Assembly: GCA_902766325.1 (NCBI GenBank) | Contig: CACXDF010000250.1 | Span: 1-6,629, forward strand | Reading direction: 5' to 3' | Source: an uncultured Eubacteriales bacterium | GTDB taxonomy: Bacteria > Bacillota > Clostridia > Christensenellales > DTU072 | DNA length: 6,629 nucleotides | Part shown: in pieces, positions 1-5,833 of the stretch | Numbering within the stretch: the first letter of the stretch is position 1 | Layout of the letters: each line of letters starts with the position of its first letter | The notes under the pieces: generated by a model | Databases searched by the model: none | Seen by the model: the letters and a program-made list of their open reading frames with translations, nothing else | What the model was told of the DNA's origin: nothing | Program-made: the position numbers and the translations under genes

Positions 1-712
1 CAAAGTAGAAGATATCGTTCGTCAAACGGCCAAAGTAATCAGCGACATGACGAACTATACTTCCGTTATCATCCTGAGCAATATCGAAAACGTGTTCCTG
101 AAAGAGATCAAATTGGTCGGACTTGACGAACACAGCGTTCTCGTCGTCATTATAACGGACAGCGGCGTCATCCGCGATAAAGTCATCAATCTGACCAATC
201 CCGTGGACGATACTTATATTAAAGATGCTAACGCGATGATCAATAAGATCTTTTCCGGTCGTTCGATCGGCGCTATTCAACAGCCCGACGCGATGATCGA
301 CGCGGAACTTGCCGAATTTAAAGAATTATACGAAAGCGTTATCGAAATACTGAAAGCATATTGTAAGTCCGAAAATAACGTCATTATGGAAGGAAGAAGC
401 AAATTTTTGCAAAGTTCCGACCAGAGCCGAGAATCGACGCAGGATTTTTTGGAAGTGATCGATACGAACGAAAAGATCGTGGACATGATAAACGACGGCG
501 CCGGTATCGAATACAGCGTCAAGATCGGTAAGGACGAGAAAGGCGGCATCGATAAATGCGCGATCGTTACGGCAAAATACCGTTATAAGGGCAAAGAGAT
601 CGGTCATGCCGGCGTCATCGGTCCCGAAAGGATGAATTACGGAAAAGTCATCAGCATTCTTGAATCTGTCAAGAAAGCATTAAACGATATAGACGGAGGA
701 GATAATGAGTAA
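1..712 (+). CDS. hrcA: Heat-inducible transcription repressor HrcA (5'-truncated)
   Basis: HrcA is the cytoplasmic repressor of class I heat-shock operons. It binds CIRCE inverted repeats, and its activity is maintained by GroEL in characterised species. The frame is already open at the window edge (first full codon at base 2), giving 236 visible residues. The family is usually about 340 residues, so the N-terminal winged-helix DNA-binding domain lies outside. The ATG at 47 is internal: the residues before it continue the family's typical run up to 'TNYTSV' (visible residues 17-22). The rest is the GAF-like and dimerisation region. Recognisable features are the 'VIMEGRSKFL' segment (127-136), the beta stretch 'YSVKIGKDE' (171-179) and the C-terminal signature 'GVIGPERMNYGKVIS' (204-218). 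The gene ends in TAA and overlaps grpE by 8 bases, so repressor and co-chaperone are translationally linked. CIRCE would normally precede hrcA and is not in view. Identity is secure. Confidence 0.95.
   Translation, partial: KVEDIVRQTAKVISDMTNYTSVIILSNIENVFLKEIKLVGLDEHSVLVVIITDSGVIRDKVINLTNPVDDTYIKDANAMINKIFSGRSIGAIQQPDAMIDAELAEFKELYESVIEILKAYCKSENNVIMEGRSKFLQSSDQSRESTQDFLEVIDTNEKIVDMINDGAGIEYSVKIGKDEKGGIDKCAIVTAKYRYKGKEIGHAGVIGPERMNYGKVISILESVKKALNDIDGGDNE
695..701 (+). promoter_or_regulatory. Ribosome binding site of grpE
   Basis: GGAGGAG lies inside the 3' end of hrcA, with 5 bases between the GGAGG core and the ATG at 705. It fixes the grpE start and shows that grpE can initiate on its own although its start codon overlaps the hrcA stop region. 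Confidence 0.8.
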
Positions 713-1217
713 AAAAGAAAAGAAAACTGCGGAAGAAAAATTGAGCGAGAAGATAACGGAACCGATCGAGATACCTTCCGAAGAAAACAAACCCGAACCG
801 GAGGTAGTCGATAAAGCGGAAGAATACAAAGATCTTTTGCAAAGGCTGCAAGCCGAGTTCGACAACTATCGCAAGCGCACCCTGGAGTCCTCGAAAAACG
901 CGAGAAACGACGGGATCAACGAAATGATAACGGAACTTCTTCCCATCATGGACAGCTTCGAGAGGGGCATCGCTTCTTTGGAAGACAGCGCGAAAAGCGG
1001 TATGGAATTAATTTGCAAACAGATGAATAATCTGTTTACGAAATACGGCGTTGAAGCGATCGCCTCGGTAGGTGAAACCTTCGATCCCAACGTGCATCAC
1101 GCGATCGCGCAAAGCGACGATCCCGAAAATGCGGGTAAAGTAGTAGAAGAATTTCAGAAAGGCTATAAAAGAAATAACAAAGTGCTACGCGCAGCTCTTG
1201 TGAAAGTGGCACAATAA
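705..1217 (+). CDS. grpE: Nucleotide exchange factor GrpE
   Basis: GrpE is the cytoplasmic co-chaperone that releases ADP from DnaK and so resets the Hsp70 cycle; in studied bacteria it is a homodimer that also acts as a thermosensor. The protein is 170 residues, slightly short for a family of mostly 170-210. A charged, Lys/Glu-rich disordered N-terminus (1-37) is followed by the long coiled-coil helix (about 38-105) with the hallmark 'LQAEFDNYRKRT' (48-59) and 'LLPIMDSFERGI' (79-90 approximately). The beta-domain that contacts DnaK carries 'GVEAI' (115-119), 'FDPNVHHAI' (126-134), 'QKGY' (151-154) and 'VLRAALVKV' (160-168), together matching the GrpE signature. The start is fixed by GGAGG 5 bases upstream and overlaps hrcA by 8 bases. 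dnaK follows after 21 bases. The frame is intact, and family assignment is not in doubt. Confidence 0.97.
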   Translation: MSKKEKKTAEEKLSEKITEPIEIPSEENKPEPEVVDKAEEYKDLLQRLQAEFDNYRKRTLESSKNARNDGINEMITELLPIMDSFERGIASLEDSAKSGMELICKQMNNLFTKYGVEAIASVGETFDPNVHHAIAQSDDPENAGKVVEEFQKGYKRNNKVLRAALVKVAQ

Positions 1218-1220
1218 CAT

Positions 1221-1228
1221 AAAGGAGG
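1221..1228 (+). promoter_or_regulatory. Strong ribosome binding site of dnaK
   Basis: AAAGGAGG sits in the 21-base grpE-dnaK gap, the longest intergenic space in the window, 10 bases before the ATG at 1239. It is a near-perfect anti-16S match and the strongest site seen here, fitting the higher expression expected of DnaK than of its co-chaperones. Confidence 0.85.
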
Positions 1229-1238
1229 AATTTGTATT

Positions 1239-3053
1239 ATGGCTAAAATAATAGGAATCGATTTGGGCACGACCAACTCGTGCGTAGCGGTCATGGAAGG
1301 CGGCGAAGCCGTCGTAATCCCCAACGCGGAAGGCGCAAGAACAACTCCTTCTGTCGTCGGCTTTGCTAAAGACGGTCAAAGACTGGTCGGACAGGTAGCA
1401 AAACGTCAGGCTGTCGTCAATCCGGAGAAGACCATCTCTTCCATCAAGAGAGAAATGGGTACTTCTCATAAAGTCAATATCGACGGAAAGTCCTATACCC
1501 CGCAAGAAATTTCCGCTATGATCTTAAGTAAATTGAAAGTAGACGCCGAAGCGTATCTCGGTCAAAAGGTAACGCAGGCCGTTATTACGGTACCCGCTTA
1601 CTTTTCCGACAGTCAGCGTCAAGCGACCAAAGACGCCGGTAAGATCGCCGGACTGGATGTCCTGAGGATCATCAACGAACCTACCGCCGCGGCTCTCAGC
1701 TACGGTCTTGACAAAGAAGGATCCAATCAGAAGATCTTGATTTACGACCTCGGCGGCGGCACCTTCGACGTATCCATCCTCGAATTGGGCGACGGCGTGT
1801 TTGAAGTGCTTGCAACCAACGGCGACACCAGACTGGGCGGAGACGACTTCGATAACGAGATCATCAAGTGGATCGTAAGCGAATTCAAGAACGAATCCGG
1901 CATTGATCTTTCGACCGATAAGATGGCGATGCAACGTGTCAAGGAAGCCGCAGAAAAGGCAAAGATCGAACTTTCCGGCATTCAAAGCGCCAACATCAAC
2001 CTGCCTTTTATTACCGTCGGACCGAACGGCCCTCTGCATATCGATATGAACCTGACCAAGGCTAAATTCGACAGTATGACCGAATATTTGATCAAAAAGA
2101 CCATCGGACCGACTCAGCAGGCTCTGAAGGACGCGGGTCTCACCGCTTCTCAGATCGATAAGGTCGTTTTGGTCGGCGGTTCTACCAGAATTCCGGCTGT
2201 CCAACAAGCCGTCAAAAATTTGACCGGTAAAGAGCCTTATAAGGGTATCAACCCGGACGAATGCGTTGCGCTCGGCGCGGCTATCCAAGGCGGCGTTTTG
2301 GCAGGCGACGTAAAAGACGTTCTTCTTCTGGACGTTACGCCTTTGTCACTCGGTATCGAAACGATGGGCGGCGTATTCACTAAGTTGATCGACAGAAATA
2401 CAACTATCCCGACCAAGAAATCTCAGATATTCTCTACGGCTGCCGATAATCAGACCAGCGTCGACATTCACGTTTTGCAAGGCGAACGCGCCATGGCCGC
2501 CGATAACAAAACGCTCGGACGCTTTGAACTCACCGGTATTCCCCCGGCAATGAGAGGTGTCCCGCAGATCGAAGTTACTTTCGATATTGACGCAAACGGT
2601 ATCGTCAGCGTAACGGCCGTTGATAAGGGCACGGGAAAGTCCAACAACATCACCATCACCGCTTCGACCAACTTGACCGAAGACGATATCGATAAGGCTG
2701 TCAAAGAAGCCGAAAAGTACGCCGAAGAAGACAAAAAGCGTCGTGAACTGATCGATATGAAAAATAATGCCGAACAGCTCGTCTTCGCCGTCGAAAAGAC
2801 CATCAACGAATCGGGCGACAAGTTGGCTCCGGAAGACAAGACCACCCTCGAACAGGCCGCCGCTACCGCAAAAGACAAATTGAGCAAAGCAACGACCGTC
2901 GAAGAGGTCAAAGAACTGACCGAAGAACTCAGCAAGGCGACCAATCCGATCTTCACGAAGTTGTATCAACAAACGCAACAAGCAGGCGCGGGCGCGGAGA
3001 ACGCGAACGCAGACGACAGCACGATCAACATTAACCCGGACGACATAAAATAA
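1239..3053 (+). CDS. dnaK: Molecular chaperone DnaK (Hsp70)
   Basis: DnaK is the ATP-driven cytoplasmic chaperone that binds exposed hydrophobic peptide segments, working with DnaJ and GrpE from the same operon. At 604 residues it is normal for Firmicutes. The nucleotide-binding domain (1 to about 357) shows the phosphate-1 loop 'IDLGTTNS' (7-14), catalytic Lys70, 'INEPTAAALSYG' (145-156), 'IYDLGGGTFD' (168-177; Asp170 and Thr175 match E. coli Asp194 and Thr199) and 'VVLVGGSTRIP' (309-319). These residues are shifted by exactly 24 from E. coli while Lys70 is not, showing that the insert typical of Gram-negative DnaK is absent. The interdomain linker 'VLLLD' (361-365) leads to the beta substrate-binding domain (about 366-475) and the helical lid (about 476-580). 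The tail (581-604) is Ala/Gly/Asn/Asp-rich and ends 'ININPDDIK', unlike the common acidic end. dnaJ begins 1 base after the TAA. Identity is certain. Confidence 0.99.
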   Translation: MAKIIGIDLGTTNSCVAVMEGGEAVVIPNAEGARTTPSVVGFAKDGQRLVGQVAKRQAVVNPEKTISSIKREMGTSHKVNIDGKSYTPQEISAMILSKLKVDAEAYLGQKVTQAVITVPAYFSDSQRQATKDAGKIAGLDVLRIINEPTAAALSYGLDKEGSNQKILIYDLGGGTFDVSILELGDGVFEVLATNGDTRLGGDDFDNEIIKWIVSEFKNESGIDLSTDKMAMQRVKEAAEKAKIELSGIQSANINLPFITVGPNGPLHIDMNLTKAKFDSMTEYLIKKTIGPTQQALKDAGLTASQIDKVVLVGGSTRIPAVQQAVKNLTGKEPYKGINPDECVALGAAIQGGVLAGDVKDVLLLDVTPLSLGIETMGGVFTKLIDRNTTIPTKKSQIFSTAADNQTSVDIHVLQGERAMAADNKTLGRFELTGIPPAMRGVPQIEVTFDIDANGIVSVTAVDKGTGKSNNITITASTNLTEDDIDKAVKEAEKYAEEDKKRRELIDMKNNAEQLVFAVEKTINESGDKLAPEDKTTLEQAAATAKDKLSKATTVEEVKELTEELSKATNPIFTKLYQQTQQAGAGAENANADDSTININPDDIK

Positions 3054-3054
3054 A

Positions 3055-4215
3055 ATGGCAGAAAAAGATTATTATTCCATTCTGGGTGTAAGTAAGGAGG
3101 CGAGTGCGGACGAATTAAAGTCCGCATATCGTCGTCTTGCGAAAAAATATCACCCCGACGTATACGCTACGGCTCCGGAAGCCGAAAAAAAACAAGCGGA
3201 AGAAAAATTCAAAGAGATCCAACACGCTTACGACGTGCTCAGCGATCCGCAAAAGAAAGCCGCATACGATCAATATGGCAGCGAAGACGGACCCACCATG
3301 GGCGGCGGCGGAAGCGGTTTTAATCCGTTCTCCGGCGGATTCGGAGGGGAAGGCGGATTCGATTCTTTCTCCGATTTCATCAATATCTTTACGGGCGGAG
3401 GAAGAAGCTCTTCCCGTTCGCGCAGAAACCTGGACGGAGACGATATCGAAGTCGCTATCAATTTGTCTTTTAAAGAGGCTTGTTTCGGCGTAAAAGACAA
3501 AGAAGTATCCTTTATGCGCGTCGAAAAATGCGCTACCTGTAACGGAACCGGATCGAGCAATCCGAACGGTGTGAAAGTATGTACCAAGTGTCACGGCACG
3601 GGCTATATCAACGTTCAACAAAGAAGTTTGTTCGGTATGATGACCTCTCAAAGAACGTGCGATATGTGCGGCGGTCGCGGTAAAACGATAACCGATAAAT
3701 GTAAGGATTGCGGAGGAAAAGGTACCGTACGTCGTCAAAAAACCATTAAAGTCAATATACCCGCGGGCGTCGACAACGGTCAAATGATGACCATCAGAGG
3801 AGAAGGTTGCGCTCCGTCCGGACAAGGCGGCAATTACGGTAATCTGATCCTTATTTTTAAAGTCGCTCCGCATTCGCTTTTCGTGCGCGAAGGAAACGAC
3901 ATCAGTTTCGAACTTCCCATCACTATTATGCAGGCGACACTCGGCGCGAAAGTGACCATCCCGACGCTGAACGGTACTACGATGATCGATATTCCCGAAG
4001 GAACGCAGCACGGAACAGTACTTCGTATTCGCGGCAAAGGAGTAAAAGATCTCAGAAGGGACGCCTACGGCGATATGTACGTGCATATCGTGATCGACGT
4101 GCCGAAGGGACTGAACAGAAAACAACGCGAAGCCGTCCAAGCCGCGCAAGACGCCTTGGATAAGGTTCGTTACGACAAAATAGATAAATTCAACAGAAGT
4201 TTACGGGATCTATAA
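3055..4215 (+). CDS. dnaJ: Chaperone protein DnaJ (Hsp40, type I)
   Basis: DnaJ is the J-protein that delivers clients to DnaK and stimulates its ATPase. It has 386 residues, normal for the family, with all type I parts. The J-domain (about 4-73) contains 'YHPD' (32-35, the essential HPD triad at 33-35) and 'QKKAAYD' (66-72). A Gly/Phe-rich region follows (about 75-118). The zinc domain has four complete CXXCXGXG repeats starting at Cys159, Cys176, Cys202 and Cys216. The two C-terminal beta-barrel domains carry 'IPAGVDNGQ' (235-243), 'PHSLFVREGNDI' (272-283) and 'IPEGTQHG' (313-320). The stretch between HPD and 'KFKEI' is about five residues longer than in E. coli DnaJ. The start lies 1 base after the dnaK stop without a Shine-Dalgarno sequence, so translation probably depends on ribosomes finishing dnaK. 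The J-domain begins directly at Met1, which supports this start. Confidence 0.99.
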   Translation: MAEKDYYSILGVSKEASADELKSAYRRLAKKYHPDVYATAPEAEKKQAEEKFKEIQHAYDVLSDPQKKAAYDQYGSEDGPTMGGGGSGFNPFSGGFGGEGGFDSFSDFINIFTGGGRSSSRSRRNLDGDDIEVAINLSFKEACFGVKDKEVSFMRVEKCATCNGTGSSNPNGVKVCTKCHGTGYINVQQRSLFGMMTSQRTCDMCGGRGKTITDKCKDCGGKGTVRRQKTIKVNIPAGVDNGQMMTIRGEGCAPSGQGGNYGNLILIFKVAPHSLFVREGNDISFELPITIMQATLGAKVTIPTLNGTTMIDIPEGTQHGTVLRIRGKGVKDLRRDAYGDMYVHIVIDVPKGLNRKQREAVQAAQDALDKVRYDKIDKFNRSLRDL

Positions 4216-4218
4216 CTT

Positions 4219-5136
4219 ATGAAATGGTATGAAATTATTGTCAACACAACATCGGAGGGCAGCGACTTAATAGCCGATGCCTTTTTTTCCGTAGGATGTA
4301 CCGGCGGCGTTAAGATCATGGATAAAAACGACGTGCAGGATATCATCCGCAACGGCTCTTTATGGGATTATATCGACGACGAACTGTTGCAGAGCGACGA
4401 AACGGCGCGCGTGAGCGGCTTTTTCAGTCCCGAAGAAGCGGAAAATAAACTAAAAGAATTTACCGATTACTGCAAAGAACACGAGCTCCCGATAGGGGAG
4501 ATCAATATTACCGAGATCGACGATTCTGACTGGTACGACAACTGGAAAAAGTATTATTCGCCCATCCAAGCGGGCAGATACTTCATCGTGCCTAAATGGT
4601 TGCAACAAGATTGCGATAAAGACCGAGTCAAAGTACTGATCGATCCGGGAATGGCATTCGGTACCGGTTCTCACGAATCGACCAAAATGTGCCTTATGCT
4701 AATGAGTTCGGAAGACTTTACGAACAAAGAAGTCATCGACGTCGGCACCGGAAGCGGTATCCTCGGCACGGCGGCTCTACTTTCCGGCGCAAAAAGTTGC
4801 TATATGTGCGACATCGACAGCGTAGCTGTCAAAGCCGCAAAAGAAAACGCGGAACTTAATAAAGTGACCGATCGTGCGACGATCGAAAACGCCGATCTTT
4901 TATCGAAAAGCAATCAAATAGGCGATATCGTCCTGGCAAACTTGACCGCGGATATCCTTATTCGCCTCTCAAAAGGGCTGCCCGAACATATCGTAAAGGG
5001 CGGAGTCCTCATCTGCTCCGGTATTATTCATGCTCGACTGGAAGAAGTAAAAAAGGCCTTTACCGAGGCCGGACTTCGACAGAAAGAACTCACGACGATG
5101 GGCGAATGGGACGCACTGAAGTTTATTAAAGAATAA
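4219..5136 (+). CDS. prmA: Ribosomal protein L11 methyltransferase PrmA
   Basis: PrmA is a cytoplasmic S-adenosylmethionine-dependent enzyme that trimethylates lysines and the N-terminus of ribosomal protein L11. The protein is 305 residues, the usual size (about 290-315). The N-terminal substrate-recognition domain runs to about residue 90. A family-typical aromatic segment 'DSDWYDNWKKYYSP' (102-115) follows, then 'DPGMAFGTGSHESTK' (142-156), the SAM-binding motif I 'DVGTGSGIL' (174-182), the acidic motif 'CDID' (197-200) and the substrate-loop motif 'LANLTAD' (239-245, the counterpart of E. coli 'NILA'). 'GSHEST' replaces the more common 'GTHPTT', keeping the His. It starts 3 bases after dnaJ with only a weak GGGA (4205-4208) upstream. 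It is the yqeT counterpart of the B. subtilis operon. Methylation of L11 is inferred from the family. Confidence 0.96.
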   Translation: MKWYEIIVNTTSEGSDLIADAFFSVGCTGGVKIMDKNDVQDIIRNGSLWDYIDDELLQSDETARVSGFFSPEEAENKLKEFTDYCKEHELPIGEINITEIDDSDWYDNWKKYYSPIQAGRYFIVPKWLQQDCDKDRVKVLIDPGMAFGTGSHESTKMCLMLMSSEDFTNKEVIDVGTGSGILGTAALLSGAKSCYMCDIDSVAVKAAKENAELNKVTDRATIENADLLSKSNQIGDIVLANLTADILIRLSKGLPEHIVKGGVLICSGIIHARLEEVKKAFTEAGLRQKELTTMGEWDALKFIKE

Positions 5137-5137
5137 T

Positions 5138-5833
5138 ATGGATCTGAAACGCTTTTTTACCGACAATCCGATCGATGAATATGCCTATCTGTACGGACGG
5201 GAATTTACGCACGCCGTAAAAGTCGTACGCTTAAAAACAGGCTACAAATTGATCGTTTGTAACGGCGACGATAAAGATTATTATTGCACGGTAGAAGAGA
5301 TCACGAAAGAGTATTTAAAAGCGAAAGTCGACGAGATCAAGCCAAACGACGCCGAGATGGGACGAAACGTTACGTTATATATCGGTCTTAATAAAGATAT
5401 CGATACCGTCGTACAGAAAGCCGTCGAACTGGGGGTTAGTAAGATCGTGCCTTTTACATCGCAACACTCCAACGTCGAAAAGATCAATCGCCAAAGGCTG
5501 GAAACCATTATTGCCGAGTCGTCCAAACAATGCGGACGTTCCCGCATTGCGGAAATATCCGATCCGATCTTTTTTTCCGAAATAGGAAAAGACGGCGAGA
5601 CCATCTATGCTTTTTATGAATTCGAGAGAAACAATAAAGTATCCGAAACGCCTATACCGAAAGGCGACGTCGGTGTTTTGATCGGCCCCGAAGGCGGTTT
5701 TTCCGTCCGAGAGTATCAAACGATGCTTGAAAAAAAGTTTTTCGTGCTAACGCTCGGAAAAAGAATATTACGCGTTTCAACGGCAGTTGTCAGCGCCTTA
5801 ACGCTCGTCGGCGAAAGGATAGGAGAACTATGA
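5138..5833 (+). CDS. rsmE: 16S rRNA (uracil-1498-N3)-methyltransferase RsmE
   Basis: RsmE is a SPOUT-class (trefoil-knot) enzyme that uses SAM to make m3U1498 in 16S rRNA of the small subunit. It has 231 residues, short-normal for a family of about 240-250. An N-terminal PUA-like RNA-binding domain (about 1-70, starting 'LKRFFTDN') precedes the knot domain. Family motifs are 'VQKAVELGVSKIVPF' (92-106), 'QCGRSRIAEI' (131-140), the SAM loop 'LIGPEGGFS' (181-189) and 'LGKRILRVSTAVVSAL' (206-221). In the last of these the family norm is LRTETA, so Val213 and Ser214 replace Thr and Glu. It begins 1 base after the prmA stop without a Shine-Dalgarno sequence, and its TGA stop overlaps the mtaB ATG. 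It corresponds to B. subtilis yqeU. The family is clear; the effect of the Glu-to-Ser change is unknown. Confidence 0.95.
   Translation: MDLKRFFTDNPIDEYAYLYGREFTHAVKVVRLKTGYKLIVCNGDDKDYYCTVEEITKEYLKAKVDEIKPNDAEMGRNVTLYIGLNKDIDTVVQKAVELGVSKIVPFTSQHSNVEKINRQRLETIIAESSKQCGRSRIAEISDPIFFSEIGKDGETIYAFYEFERNNKVSETPIPKGDVGVLIGPEGGFSVREYQTMLEKKFFVLTLGKRILRVSTAVVSALTLVGERIGEL
5821..5825 (+). promoter_or_regulatory. Ribosome binding site of mtaB
   Basis: AGGAG inside the 3' end of rsmE lies 4 bases before the ATG at 5830. With the ATGA overlap it fixes the mtaB start and restores independent initiation after three junctions that lack such a site. Confidence 0.7.

Noticed and set aside
47..49. ATG at 47 as the start of hrcA
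   Set aside because: The frame is open from base 2 with family-like residues before this ATG, and a start here would remove the DNA-binding domain; it is an internal methionine of a gene cut by the window edge.
1218..1238. Possible second promoter or CIRCE operator before dnaK
   Set aside because: The 21-base gap holds the ribosome binding site and no TTAGCACTC-type inverted repeat; no well-spaced -35/-10 pair is seen in the end of grpE. No CIRCE copy was seen anywhere in the window.
1524..2288. 254-residue open frame on the minus strand opposite dnaK
   Set aside because: Antisense frames opposite dnaK are a well-known artefact of its codon pattern; no motif or initiation signal supports a gene here.
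3137..3493. 118-residue + strand frame inside dnaJ, preceded by AAGGAGG at 3094-3100
   Set aside because: It is out of frame with the intact dnaJ, its product is Lys/Arg-rich without a recognisable domain, and the AAGGAGG is too far from its ATG.
3115..4149. 344-residue open frame on the minus strand opposite dnaJ
   Set aside because: It has no ribosome binding site, domain or motif I recognise, and it lies entirely within dnaJ, whose full set of family motifs shows the + strand is coding. Long antisense frames arise from biased codon use.
4869..4885. Perfect inverted repeat CGATCGT-GCG-ACGATCG within prmA
   Set aside because: A 7-base arm is expected several times by chance in 6.6 kb, there is no T-tract directly after it, and it is built from the GATC sites that are common throughout.
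5528..5549. Inverted repeat CAATGCGG / CCGCATTG with a 6-base loop within rsmE
   Set aside because: It coincides with codons for the conserved QCGRSRIA motif, about one 8-base pair of arms is expected by chance in this window, and no terminator T-run follows.
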